Source: Lamellibrachia satsuma (lineage: Eukaryota; Annelida; Polychaeta; Sabellida; Siboglinidae). From it: a stretch of DNA of 64,000 bases. Within the stretch, counting starts at the first letter, position 1. Each line of letters starts with the position of its first letter. The notes beneath the pieces are model-generated. The model did not search any database, was not told the DNA's origin, and saw only the letters and a program-made list of their open reading frames with translations. Made by a program: the position numbers and the translations under genes. Positions 13,138 through 25,765 of the stretch are shown here, in pieces. The DNA lies in assembly GCA_033239005.1 (NCBI GenBank), contig BSQZ01000034.1:1799001-1863000 (forward strand). Reading direction: 5' to 3'.

Positions 13138-13582
13138 TATAATATAGATACGGTACAACATACGGTATAACATACGGTACAACATACGATACAACATATG
13201 ATACAACATACGGTATCACATACGGTACAACGTACGGTACCACATACGGTACAACATACGACACAACATAAGATACCACATACGGTACCACATACGGTAC
13301 AACAAACGGTACAACATACGGTACAACATACGATACAACATACGGTACAACATACGGTACAACATACGGTACAACATATGGTACCACATACGATACAACA
13401 TACGATACAACATACGGTACCACATACGGTACAACATACGGTACAACATACGGTACAACATACGCTACTACATACGGTACAACATAGGTACAACATACGG
13501 TACAACATATGGTGCAACATACGATACAACATACGATACAACATACGATACAACATACGGTACAACAGTACGGTACAAAGTA
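13138..13582 (+). repeat. 12-bp GTAC-rich satellite
   Basis: About 36 units of GGTACAACATAC, with variants such as GGTACCACATAC and GATACAACATAC. Confidence 0.95.
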
Positions 13583-14344
13583 CTGTATACAGACTGCAAT
13601 GAAACTATTACTTGGGAAGACGCGATTTGTTCCACATTTACTGTAGTCTCTCCACCAATTCATTCCCACGTAAAACGATCGATGTTGCATAAGAAATATC
13701 AATTATCAGCACAGTTGTGTGCAGTTTTATGTATGTATTATTTTATTGTAAAGCGCGTTGGTCTATCTACAGGAGTATGCGAAATGCGATGAAAATATCC
13801 AAGAAAATATGATTTGATCGCAAAGTTGGTGAACTATTTCAGTGACTCTTTATTCATGATAAAGAATGTCAATGTCCAAAAAATGCAGTACTTTCGGATA
13901 TATGCGTACATTGTAGCAGAGCGTAGTATTGTACTAACTAATGGAGGTGTTTTATCCCATAAGCGTAGTTTAAAAATGTGGTGATATACAATTGTCACTC
14001 GGTCCGTTGCTAACGTGATTCGGCGAAGTGTTATTCCACCTAAAAAATCACAACAGAACAAAGGTAACTATGCCGTCTGCCAACTCGATGACTGTGTCCT
14101 CAGAATCGCGTGTAATTAAGTGTAACGTTCCTCTGCTCAATTAACACTGGTAATTTTTTCGAAATCACTTTGACACGGACACGTTCAACGACCTTCGCCA
14201 CGACCTTGAACTGAGTTCAACAGGAACAGGGGCTGGTTAGGGAGTTATTTCTAGACGTACTAACGTTGCGTGGGTTTCGGTGACAAAACAAAATGTGAAA
14301 TGACAATGTTAACAACAACACTCCGTGTGAAAGGACCAAACAGC

Positions 14345-14640
14345 TTCCAGCGGAGAAGGAGGTCAAGATGAAAACATGGAGGTGGATTGGTCACACACCA
14401 AGGAACCCCTATATCGAGTATCACCAGACAGTCACTCACATGGAACCCGCAGGGGAAGCGAAGACGTTGATGCCTCAGAAACACCGGGCGACGATTAGAA
14501 AGGAAATCAAGAAGGTGCGTTACACCGAGAATGAACTCACGAAGATGGCACAAAACAGGATCCAGTGGAGACGTTTTGTTGACGGTCTGTGCTTCCCGCA
14601 AGCAAACGGGTCTAGATAAAATAAGTAATTGGTTTCTGTG
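14345..14640 (+). mobile_element. Non-LTR retrotransposon (LINE) 3' fragment
   Basis: Open frame with KTWRWIGHTPRN, then ENELTKMAQNRIQWRRFVDG and a stop after ANGSR. This is the canonical C-terminal end of RTE/CR1-like LINE polymerases (RWxGHxxR ... WxxFVDGLC). AT-rich, TAAG-containing sequence follows the stop. Only the last 90 or so codons remain, with upstream coding lost. Same strand as slit. Confidence 0.8.
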
Positions 14641-15147
14641 AAAAAACAGACTTGTTGTGCGCTTGTTTTAAGTGGAGCTCGAAATACAAAATGAAAGAAA
14701 CCGGTCGGATGTAACCACACCGCCGTGGTTACCCGAGTTGTCTGGTGTACGGGTTGAGAGGTACGTTGTGTGAACGCGTAATGTCTGCTTTAGCAAGATC
14801 AGTTATTTAATCGCATCCTACGCTAGACGCCTGACGGGTCGTATAGAGTGGTTGTAGTGCAAGGAATTCGTGCCCTTTGGATGATCGATTATAGACAAGT
14901 TGAGTATAAACATATGTTTAGACTGTAGCTGGATTGCTAAACTTGTACAGGTATCAGGGAAGGATTTTAAGGTTTTAATCTACAAACAATATGTGTTGGC
15001 GATGTGCTGTAAGGAATTACTGCACTGAATGGTGAAGAGTTGGGATAGGTTAGGTAGTTATATGCATTTACCAATATTTCATAACCTATTTCTTAAACAT
15101 TGGCAATTGCATACATCCCTAACCAAACCCACTTCTTCCGGCTCGGT

Positions 15148-15204
15148 AGTACCTTTAGTACCGGTAGTACCGGTAGTACCTTTAGTACCGGTAGTACCGG
15201 TGGG
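15148..15204 (+). repeat. 9-bp palindromic minisatellite
   Basis: Units of GGTAGTACC and TTTAGTACC; the run contains overlapping GTAC palindromes and GGTACTACC inverted copies. Confidence 0.85.
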
Positions 15205-16432
15205 CCAACGTGCGTAAAAGCCTTGTCGCTGATATTAATTTAATTTAGTTGTTAATTTAACGTGGCAATGGCTACGCGTTTAGTATATAATTAATACAAT
15301 TTCTCATAGTTCGACAAAAGCAGGCTAAGCTTAGATAACAGACGAGGGAGAATGGGTGCTGCTTCGTCCCCGTATAGCAACAACTGGTAGGCCATGTCAC
15401 TTCCGTGAAGATCTCTTAGTCCGATGCACTAGTTCATCACAGCCTAGTGGCTCTGGGATACGTCGTGCGCTGGTAAACGTTTACCAGAATTGATGGTTCA
15501 GTCAACTACGTTTGTTCGTTCGCTGCTGGACTGACGTACAAGGGGAGGTGTTTGCCAAGGGGCTAATTGGACGTGGGTTGCTTCACAGGCGCTGAATAAG
15601 ACTCGATATACTGTTGCGCTGTCGGCGGCCCTCGAGGTGCGTGCGGAGTGTCCTATCGTCCATGGCTGACGATCGCGGGATTCCCAGAACAAATGCGCGC
15701 AAGATACGATATCTTGTCCTGACGGAGGGGGTCAAATATGTAGCGAGGTCGAATCTGAAGTCCTGCACACAACTTAGGTTGGACTTGTACTGCATTGCGT
15801 AGGGCACCGACAAAAACGGTGACGCGTAAATTGCGGGTTTTATCAGCCGTACTGAAACGCACATCCAGGGCACTGACAAAACTGTCAACACATAAAAATT
15901 ACGCGTTCCAGTTAGTTCGTCAACAAAGTAAATTATTTAGTCGTTACAACGAGTCATTCCGCCGTATTTGATGTGTGAACTGAGGCAGCGGCAGACGACG
16001 TGTGGGGCTCCGGTGTGGCGCGGGTGTTGATGTATACGTTTAGCCCCGCTTTCTAGAAGACATCCCGTCGGAACGTTCGTAACTCACATACGGCGTATTT
16101 GTATCTGTCGCTGGGTGTGCTTTTTGTACAATGAATAATCGCATGTTTTCTGCGAGTGCGGAAAATTAGGCGTGGTATGTTATGGAGCGAGCAGCACAAC
16201 GAGACTGGAGGATGTGTTGGGTGGAATCTGTCATATTGGCAGCTAGTGTTGTGATCACTGGTTTGGCGTTAGGACACACTCACGCGCACCGCATGCACGC
16301 GCACGCACAAAGTTGTGATCGACACAAATAACAAATAGACACGTACATGCGTACACACGTACACACGTGGCCAAACACACTCAAACGCATATATAGCCAT
16401 ACACATGTGAACGTACGAAGTGCACCCACGCG

Positions 16433-16434
<2 letters not shown>

Positions 16435-16530
<96 letters not shown>

Positions 16531-16534
16531 CACA

Positions 16535-16592
<58 letters not shown>
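16435..16592 (+). repeat. (CA)n/(GCAC)n compound microsatellite
   Basis: About 80 bp of pure CA, then CACG and GCAC units, then CA again. Confidence 0.97.
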
Positions 16593-16595
<3 letters not shown>

Positions 16596-16631
16596 TGTAT
16601 TCAGTGTTATAATCGCATACAATTACGTAGC

Positions 16632-16690
16632 GTTGTCTGTGGCGCCATGCAATGGGATGTCGTTGTCTGTGGCGCCATGCAGTGGGATGT
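16632..16690 (+). repeat. 29-bp direct duplication
   Basis: TTGTCTGTGGCGCCATGCA and following bases occur twice with one or two changes. Confidence 0.85.
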
Positions 16691-17046
16691 CGCTGACCCG
16701 CCAATAGTTAGCTTTCTTTGCTACGGTTGTTTGGACGCCAGTTTGGAGAAATGTTGACGTAAGTGGCCGAAGCTGTTAAGTGTATGTCCATTAGAGTGCA
16801 CAGATTGTTCTGACAGCTAGTGCGGTCTTGCCGCGGCTAATGTCTACGATTGCCTCTTAGAAGTCGACGAACGGTGAAATCGATTTAGACTGTGTAATTA
16901 TATAAGTCAAAGTAGATCAACTTTGAAACCACATTACATGCCGTCATTTGCTGTCGTAGGAACCTCGACGAATGCAGTTTTTCAAGAAGTGTTTGTGTTT
17001 TTAAAATAGGTACCAGATTCAGGAGTCTGAGATGTTCTACAAAACA

Positions 17047-17047
17047 A

Positions 17048-17082
<35 letters not shown>

Positions 17083-17120
17083 CACACGCACACACGCACG
17101 CACGCACACGCACACACACA
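17047..17120 (+). repeat. (GCAC)n microsatellite
   Basis: About 70 bp of GCAC, grading into CA. Confidence 0.95.
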
Positions 17121-17599
17121 GACTTAACCCAAATAAAAAAGAAGTATTGAATACATTGGCTAAAGATTTAAATGAGCATTGATACGGGCGTTCCTGTGAG
17201 CTGGTGTCGCTGTGTAGACGATGACGCAGTTCATCGGTTGTGGAAGTTTGTTTAGAAAAACCTCGCCACTCGAGTTTCACGCTGTTGGCGTTTACCTGCC
17301 CAGCGGGACGCGGCTCCTACTCTTGTCAGAGCCCGTGGGACCGAGTTTTAGTCGCGCCGATACCCATTGGGAAACGGGAGAAGACTGCCACCCTATAACA
17401 CCACAAGCGGCGTCTACACGCTTCTAATTGAACGGCAAATGTACTATAATTAACCCACATCATGCTTCGACGATGTGAACAATGGCTTTGTTGGCCGTAG
17501 ATTTTGTTTTGCCTGCGGCGGCTCTCGAACTGCCCAATTGCATTCCTTTTTAGTTGTTCCACGCTATAACCAACGACACACAACGAACAGTCTGCGAGG

Positions 17600-17692
17600 A
17601 ACACGTATGGGGGGCTGCAAGGAACACGTGTGGGGGGCTGCGAGGAACACGTGTGGGGGGCTGCGAGGAACACGTGTGGGGGGCTGGAGGCA
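17600..17692 (+). repeat. 23-bp minisatellite with CACGTG
   Basis: Four units of GGAACACGTGTGGGGGGCTG plus three bases; the first unit has CACGTA. It abuts the LINE fragment that begins at about 17695. Confidence 0.92.
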
Positions 17693-17694
17693 AA

Positions 17695-17965
17695 CCTCAG
17701 ACAAACGTTATGGAGAACACCTAAAAGAATATGGTTTAATAATCCTAGAGACAAAGAGGTTAAGAGGAGATCAACTTGAAGTGTGTAAGATATTGACATT
17801 TCTGAAGGATCAGTGTAGATTGGATATCATAAAGTACTTGTTTTCACAGAGGACAATAAATTAATGGAAAAAATTATCTGCACATTGTGTAAATGCTACG
17901 AATGTTTTAAAAAAAAATTGAAAAACAGCTCCGTTGCCTTGGGCGGCAATCTTGTTAAAACTTGT
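17695..17965 (+). mobile_element. LINE 3' fragment, family B copy 1
   Basis: Frame contains YGEHLKEYGLIILETKRLRG, then DQLEVCKIL and FSQRTIN, followed by a stop. RRLRGDLIEVYKI followed by FSQRxxNxWN is the standard C-terminal region of a group of non-LTR polymerases (CR1/Jockey-like). Later sequence matches the copies at 42808 and 58745 with indels. Ends near GGCAATCTTGTTAAA. Confidence 0.8.
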
Positions 17966-18189
17966 TAAAAGACTACGTCGACAATACATCAACAAATGAT
18001 TGGCACCACGCCATGGTCAACGCGGCAGGTCCTAGAGAAGAGAACATTGATAACGTTCCAATTCTATGTTTCCTCCTCGACTGCAGCAACCTCTGACATC
18101 GAAGACCACACACATTCTCTCCACGCCTTGCGGCTCCACACATTGCTTTTCCGAGGCCAAGATATTGACCTTTCGTCCTTTATCATCCC

Positions 18190-18440
18190 CAAGTAGGAGG
18201 CGCGGTGGTTGGTAGTAGCGCGTCGCACTGTCGGTCGGGGGGGGGACCGGGGTGCGAATCCACCTGTTGCCGTTTCGAAACTAGGCAATTTCGTTCACCC
18301 CACTTTGCCTGTGTCTTTCGGAAGAGATAGTAAAAGTCGTTGGTCCTTCTGCCTGGCGTCTACCCCAGGGGAAGTAAAATATCCAAAACAGGGGTAAATG
18401 TGTAACCTGCTGTGGCCTCAATATCTCATTATCCACTACA
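18190..18440 (+). mobile_element. tRNA-derived SINE, tail type 1, with head
   Basis: Starts with a tRNA-like head (GGAGGCGCGGTGGTTGGTAG; B-box-like GGGTGCGAATCC). Then the shared central domain CCGTTTCGAAACTAGGCAAT plus TTCGTTCACCCCAC, and a tail ending GTAACCTGCTGTGGC. The most complete of the type-1-tail copies. Confidence 0.8.
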
Positions 18441-19315
18441 GAAACGTCCTTGACGCGGATCAATCAATTCTGCTGACTACGATTGAATGAGTGAATCGCC
18501 AGTTATAGTTTCTGTGCGACCGTTTGGCATCTTTCGCAAGCAGCTGTCGTTCGTATAATACGTAATTTCGTATGAATCTCCAGCATTCCGGTACGCGAGT
18601 TGTTGAAAATTCACCGTCGAAGCACACGATATACCGACGTACCTTTTATTTTAGGGTCAATCTTTGAAAGATCGCTTTGGTAAATGGTAGTTAGTGAAAA
18701 CAATTATAGCACATGCACCGAACACCCCCAAACCGAGATAGTCTCAAGTCACGACTTAGCTGTGCATGTTGAATTAGTCAGCTACAGTTATTAGTCGCTA
18801 AAGTGGCGAAGAAATAATGTCATCTATGTTTATGAAAATACAAGTTGACGTTTTGACGTGCCTTGTTAGCAAAGTAAAGTCTGGTCTGGTAATGCGTGAA
18901 ACACGCGCCTTTGGCTTTATCCAACCAAGTGTGCAAAACTCATTCCGTCTCAAGATCTTTTGTCCGATCGTGTCACTTTTTTTGCGATCTGGACAACTAT
19001 TGTATGTTGCTAGTGCTCTAACACACGTATTCGGCACAGCTGCTAACGCTAACACTAGTGTTTTAATAAATAAATCCATAACAAATAAAAAAAAAATATT
19101 TGCATAAAAACGCGTTCCGAACGTCCGGTCTACGCTGCGCACAGCACGTAACTTGGCAGACAGTTAACGCCTCGTGTCGTCACTCGATGCACCTGTTGGA
19201 ATTTCCGGTGGAGACTTTTTCAGAAAGGATATATAAATTAAGTAACCGTTGTAATTTAATAAATATATACGCACATGCAAACATGCACACTTACGCGAGG
19301 ATTACACAAACGCGT

Positions 19316-19728
<413 letters not shown>

Positions 19729-21040
19729 GCCTCGTCTCGAGCACAGTGTTTCGAAAATATTTCTTCATGGCATTGCGTTCTCGGCTGTTTTCTTAGCTTC
19801 TCTTGCTACCAAACTCGTGCATGCAGTTTGATTGACCTAATTAGGTTCTTGTGTGGTTTCCAAGACAACAGTCAAAATGTACAGTTTCTATTAAAACCGA
19901 ATCGTAAGTTTGCGCACAGTGGCATTGCCTGACTCGCTTATAGCATTGATTTCAATGGGAAAACAACACTAGTAGCCTTACACCTGAACAGTCAGGATAT
20001 ACACGACTCTGTTTCTCCATAACAAGAACGTCAGTCGCCACAACAATGGACGGGAAGACAATCTCGCGCCCCTGTCGAGTCGGTTAAACAGTTCGCGGGC
20101 CCCGCGTCTCTGTGTTGAAGGCAGACGTCGCGGGTCGCGTGATCTCTCGTGACAGTCACACAACACGGGTCTGTGACACCGTGAATATGTCCCAACGGGG
20201 GTCTGCCAGCCCTGTCATCACTTGCGCCGGTCGTCATTCAACCGCAGGGCGGTTACCTTTGAAGGTGTGTTTGTTATCGGCGGGAGACACCAGTGGAATG
20301 CGCGCGTAGAGCCGAGGTGCATATACTTAGCCCAGACGGGGCGTTATGAACTTAATCGGTTGTCATCATTGAGGCTTCGAGGCACACGCCCACCTCACTT
20401 AGGTTACCCGGCACCCGCATTTGGCATATCTAGCTCTTCGCCTTAAGCCAACATTTATCTGACCCTTAAACCGTAACGTTCTATGGTTGTGTGTACCCTG
20501 TTCAGTTTGCCCGGATCCGGTTTATACATTGGTTTTCTTATTTGGCTATATCCGTTTCCCCGAATTTTATGTCAGCCCAAATATTAATGGATTATCGAGC
20601 TGACAACTGCTAAACTCTAGAACATTAATTATTTCGTCGCGTATTAAAAGATGACGCAGAATAGCATGCATGGTCGCCTTTATTTTATAAGCCTATTTAG
20701 TATAATGTTATACATAGTATGAGGGGCAAAATTTCTTTTAATAGACAAAACCAAAATGTAATAATTTAGTCCGTTTAATATTTTCCGTCATACCGGAAGA
20801 CGCGTGACGTAGTTGACAGTAAAATATTACATCCCCGGATGGACAGCTTCCACGATTGCTCTCGCATCCGGAGGTATCATTATGTGACCAATAGAGCACT
20901 AACCGCAAAATAAAAATAAAAACATTTACGGTAAATACGCCTTAGTTGCTGGATCAGTAGCTCCAACATCCGTAACACGAGATGTCACTGCTGATGATTC
21001 CGGGCGCAACCGTTGTGCGATGTCATCATTTACTTTACAC

Positions 21041-21560
21041 CACTTGTTGGGTGTGGTGTAGTAGTGGCTAGTACACCACACCACTTGTTGGGTGCGGTGT
21101 AGTAGTGGCTAGTACACCACACCACTTGTTGGGTGCGGTGTAGTAGTGGCTAGTACACCACACCACTTGTTGGGTGCGGTGTAGTAGTGGCTAGTACACC
21201 ACACCACTTGTTGGGTGCGGTGTAGTAGTGGCTAGTACACCACACCACTTGTTGGGTGGGTGTAGTAGTGGCTAGTACACCACACCACTTGTTGGGTGCG
21301 GTGTAGTAGTGGCTAGTACACCACACCACTTGTTGGGTGCGGTGTAGTAGTGGCTAGTACACCACACCACTTGTTGGGTGCGGTGTAGTAGTGGCTAGTA
21401 CACCACACCACTTGTTGGGTGCGGTGTAGTAGTGGCTAGTACACCACACCACTTGTTGGGTGCGGTGTAGCAGTGGCTATTACACCACACCACTTGTTGG
21501 GTGCGGTGTAGTAGTGCCTAGTACACCACACCACTTGTTGGGTGTGATGTAGTGACTAGT
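21041..21560 (+). repeat. 41-bp hairpin minisatellite, SINE-head derived
   Basis: About 12-13 units of 41 bp containing CACTTGTTGGGTGCGGTGTA, then GTAGTGGCTAGTACACCACAC. Each unit has GGTGTA ... TACACC inverted arms. The final unit continues into the SINE at 21540, and the unit resembles the tRNA-like A-box half of that SINE. Confidence 0.93.
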
Positions 21561-21805
21561 ACACCGGACTCGTTATCGAAAGGACCGGGTTTCTAATCAT
21601 CTTGCTACCGTTTCGAAGGCTAGGCAATTTCGTTCACTCTACGTTGCACCAGTTCATTCAGCTGTACAAGCGAATACTTGGCTATAGATAGAGATTATGA
21701 ATGAGTAGGCATTGTCTTTCCGCAGCAAATGCGGCGTGGCTGAATGCTTCCCAGAGAAGTCTAGTCGATGTTGGAATAAACAGGCCTGCCAGGGGGTGAA
21801 GTGTA
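21540..21805 (+). mobile_element. tRNA-derived SINE, tail type 2
   Basis: Head GTAGTGACTAGTACACCGGA with a decayed B box (GGGTTTCTAATC), then the central domain CCGTTTCGAAGGCTAGGCAA and a tail ending GTGGCTGAATGCTTCCCAG. That tail matches the antisense copy at 38010-38228. Confidence 0.8.
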
Positions 21806-22464
21806 AAGTGCTGGGAATAGGCCCACGGACCGGATACAGCGAGCGCTAGTACCGCTTACCATCGCAACCTGTCAAGCAATTCCCAGCGATATCGCGCTAT
21901 GTTCAGTTACGAATCGTAGCCAGTGGCAAATCGACCGCTAATTGTATAATTTAGTGGCTCTAGATTCCCTGCTTCCTGCGTAATTTTAGATTCTCTCATC
22001 GAGTCGATGGCTCAGTGCCGAGGAGTTTCCGCCGTGTTAGGTAGACGATCGTGATGACAGAAGATTATCGATTCCGATTAGCGAATTACGCCGGAGTATT
22101 CTCTCAATTGAAACCACATCTCAAACATGCATTGAGATTGGCGCTCTTAATTGGTCTCAGAGTTACGTTGCTACGACACCCGGACAGACAAACTGAATGA
22201 TCCGAATCCAAACATACCCCCATGTACGACCCAAGTACTACGACTCAAAGTCATAAAAACGGTTGCCAAATCACAGAAGTTGGAAAGAGTTTTGAACTTT
22301 GCAGCTACCAAAGGGGGTAAAATACCCTCCTACCTGGAATTTATTCTTATATTGATTTGTTTACTTTAATACATCATACAATCACATACTATTTTTATGA
22401 CCAATGATATTTAAGTTATTCCTGTACGTCTGGTATTCGACATAAATGAGGTGTTCAATTTCCC

Positions 22465-22553
22465 GTAGCAATACCACTGGACTTATACAATCCAATGGTA
22501 TTGCTACAGCTGTAGCAATACCACTGGACTTATACAATCCAATGGTATTGCTA
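22465..22553 (+). repeat. Tandem pair of identical hairpins, 47-bp period
   Basis: GTAGCAATACCACTGGA and TCCAATGGTATTGCTAC form 17-nt arms (one mismatch) around a 9-nt loop, 42 nt in all. The whole structure is repeated 47 bp later. Confidence 0.92.
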
Positions 22554-22636
22554 CAGCTGGAACAATACATTTCCCGTTCACCTTCTCACATTCCTATTAA
22601 TAATTTCGAAGGCGTCCTGGGAAACGTTCCCAGAAA

Positions 22637-23150
22637 CTTGACACCCAGAACCTAGAACTTAGAAGAGCCTTCCCAACACTCTCACTTGACACCTAGAACT
22701 TAGAAGAGCCTTCCCAACACTCTCACTTGACACCTAGAACCTAGTAGAAACCTCCCCAACACTCTCACTTGACACCTAGAACTTAGAAGAAGCCTTCCCA
22801 ACACTCTTACTTGACACCTAAAACCTAGTAGAAGCCTCCCCAACACTCTCACTTGACACCTAGAACTTAGAAGAAGCCTTCCCAACACTCTCACTTGACA
22901 CTTAAAACCTAGTAGAAGCCTCCCCAACACTCTCACTTGACACCTAAAACCTAGTAGAAGCCTCCCCAACACTCTCACTTGACACCTAGAACTTAGAAGA
23001 AGCCTTCCCAACACTCTTACTTGACACCTAAAACCTAGTAGAAGCCTCCCCAACACTCTCACTTGACACCTAGAACTTAGAAGAAGCCTTCCCAACACTC
23101 TCACTTGACACCTAAAACCTAGTAGAAGCTTTCCGAACACGCTCACTTCA
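22637..23150 (+). repeat. 42-bp minisatellite, two alternating variants
   Basis: About 12 units ending CCCAACACTCTCACTTGACA. Variant a has GAACTTAGAAGAAGCCTT and variant b has AAACCTAGTAGAAGCCTC; they mostly alternate, giving an 84-bp period. Confidence 0.93.
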
Positions 23151-23975
23151 GATTAGACCACCAAGGGGGAGGGGGGAGTCGAACAACCCCCCTTGACAAA
23201 ATGTTATTTAACTGAAAAATGTTTCAGAAATCATCCCATAAAACCCCGGCTGATTGTGTACGCCCGAACCCCCTTTTCAAAACCCCGAGAATATTTTATT
23301 TTGTTTTTCGTCTAATCATAGTTTAGATATGCGTATTTTATCTGCCTTCCCTGTTTTCCTGACGCTCTGGAAAAGTTTACCACTATTACTGGATCCCTCT
23401 CGTGACAGCAAGCATCAGAACTACGTTTGGGAACGGCATTCCAGGAGCCAGCGAAGCGTTGCCGCGAGACGGCCTAGAAAGCCGCGGCACCGTAATTACC
23501 ACTCCGCTTTCCCATACCCGGTGAACCCTTCAGCGTCACGCGGTTCCGCGTGGCCGCCGTTCCGCGCGGCTGCATCTGCGCGGTCGACGAACATAGGACG
23601 ACAGCTCAATGGTAGAGACGGCGCCGCGCTGATCAGATACAGACCCTCCGTTGACGTGTCGTTAGTTACCTTCTCTCTTCTCTCTCTGCTGTCTCGGTGC
23701 GATACGTTTAAGCGGACGGTTGCGAATATCTCCACTCAGTGACTGATCAGTGGAGTGAATACGACATTCCGGTTATTTTTAAGTGATTGTGTTTTCTTCA
23801 GTGTGTGTGTGTGTGTGGTCTGTTGATAGATAACTCTGGATCGCGATAGGAATGTATCGCTATAACGTGGTGGCAAATCTGACAACAATGCTCGAAGAAC
23901 GGAAACATAATGTAGATTATGCTCTAAGAATGGAATTATTAATATTTGAGAGTGTCAATAGTTTTAATTATTGTT

Positions 23976-23977
23976 GA

Positions 23978-24009
<32 letters not shown>

Positions 24010-24098
24010 CACACACACAAGCACACACACACGCACACACGCACACACGCACACACGCACACACGCACACACGCACACACGCACACACGCACGCACGC

Positions 24099-24139
<41 letters not shown>
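23976..24139 (+). repeat. (GCAC)n/(CA)n microsatellite
   Basis: GCAC units, then CACACG units, then pure CA. Confidence 0.96.
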
Positions 24140-24140
<1 letters not shown>

Positions 24141-24696
24141 AATAATCGAACAGTTCGTTTCTGTAGTGATATTTGAATAGTGGATATGAACAACTCCATT
24201 GTGAAAACTCGAGTTTTGTTTTCATGAATATGATTATGACTTACGCATCCAGAATTCAAGATGAAAGTCTGGAATCGTCGATATTGAACGTAACGTAAGC
24301 CGCCCTACACGGTGTTTCCCGTCCTCCGAGTGTGTCCGCTCCGTGTCCCTGTAACGTGTAATACAAATATCATTTTATTCGACACCGTGGTCACGGTTCT
24401 TGAAATAAGCCCGCGAAGGCGACCACGTTGTCTCGGATGGCACATGATCGCACGGTATCGAGCTGTTGGTGAGGAACCACTTTGTACACAAATACACAAT
24501 GCAGAATAGGGCAATAGTCCGGTCGAGATAAGAATCACGGCACTTGTCACCGAGGGCGTCAGGGGTGACTTCGACATCACCTGGTTGAGTAAGACTGATT
24601 ATATACGTCGACGGTGGTTCAGCCGCGTACCGCTTGCTAAAGTTAGAACGACTGCCCGGGTACTCCAACTCGCATTCCACCTGCAACAGTAGTTGC

Positions 24697-25270
24697 GTGT
24701 GCCTTACCAAGGTCTGGTTGTGTGCCTTATACCAAGGTCTGGTTGTGTGCCTTACCAAGGTCTGGTTGTGTGTGCCTTACCAATGTCTGGTTGTGTGCCT
24801 TACCAATGTCTGGTTGTGTGCCTTATACCAAGGTCTGGTTGTGTGTGTCTTACCAAGGTCTGGTTGTGTGTGCCTTACCAAGGTCTGGTTGTGTGTGCCT
24901 TACCAAGGTTTGGTTGTGTGCCTTATACCAAGGTCTGGTTGTGTGTGCCTTACCAAGGTCTGGTTGTGTGTGCCTTACCAAGGTTTGGTTGTGTGCCTTA
25001 TACCAAGGTCTGGTTGTGTGTGCCTTACCAAGGTCTGGTTGTGTGCCTTATACCAAGGTCTGGTTGTGTGTGCCTTACCAATGTCTGGTTGTGTGCCTTA
25101 CCGATGTCTGGTTGTGTGCCTTATTCCAAGGTCTGGTTGTGTGTGCCTTACCAAGGTCTGGTTGTGTGCCTTATACCAAGGTCTGGTTGTATGTGCCTTA
25201 CCAAGGTCTGGTTGTGTGCCTTATACCAAGGTCTGGTTGTGTGCCTTACGAACGTCTGGTTGTGTGTACG
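24697..25270 (+). repeat. 23-27-bp minisatellite
   Basis: About 22 units of CCTTACCAAGGTCTGGTTGT with GTG or GTGTG spacers; some units insert TA (CCTTATACCAAGG). Confidence 0.94.
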
Positions 25271-25418
25271 TTAGCAAGGTGCGGCTGCCTGCAAATATGT
25301 TTTTATAACTTCCAACATACATCGGCTTTGGTCTGCTGCCCTGAAAGGATATTCAGTTATTCTTATAAAGCATTGAATTAACTAGTCGTATATTGCGCAG
25401 TATCTTCTGGGCTGAACT

Positions 25419-25585
25419 CAGTGGCGTATTGGGGGGGGGGCTGGGCAACGACCCCCTATAGTTGACTTTTTTTTGTTTCGTATGTAATCTGTTGCGCCAC
25501 TACCTGGTAACATGTTAAATTAATGGATGACTAATATTACCTTCCGTTTTGCCTCCTTTTTTGCGAGATCCTAGATATGTCACTG
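25419..25585 (+). mobile_element. Possible short MITE starting CAGTGGCGTA
   Basis: Starts CAGTGGCGTATTGGGGGG and ends TATGTCACTG, weak inverted termini. The CAGTGGCGTA plus G-run start resembles short elements common in marine invertebrate genomes. No clear target-site duplication. Confidence 0.35.
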
Positions 25586-25654
25586 CGTTCACATAACTGG
25601 CGACACACACTGCACAACGTTTGGTGGCTACCTGATTATTCCATCACCGCCGAT

Positions 25655-25765
25655 TCAAAGTATTCAGCCATGCCATAATTACCGCGAGAAAGTTACTAAA
25701 CCAAGACTTAATTCACTCACTTACACAGCTGGACGAATTGAACCAACGAAGACCGCAACGTATAC
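25655..25765 (-). mobile_element. SINE tail fragment, type 2
   Basis: Follows the antisense tail of the 38-kb copy: ATTCAGCCATGC, AATTAC, then ACTTACACAGCTGGACGAAT. Head and central domain are absent. Confidence 0.5.

Noticed and set aside
21041..21560. CRISPR-like array of regular repeats
   Set aside because: Pure tandem repeat without unique spacers, in a eukaryotic gene; the same applies to the other arrays.
23328..23742. Frame starting MRILSAFPVFLTLW, signal-peptide-like, as a possible slit first exon
   Set aside because: No CPxxCxC cap follows and no suitable phase-2 donor joins it to LRR 1; the later part is GC-rich low-information sequence.
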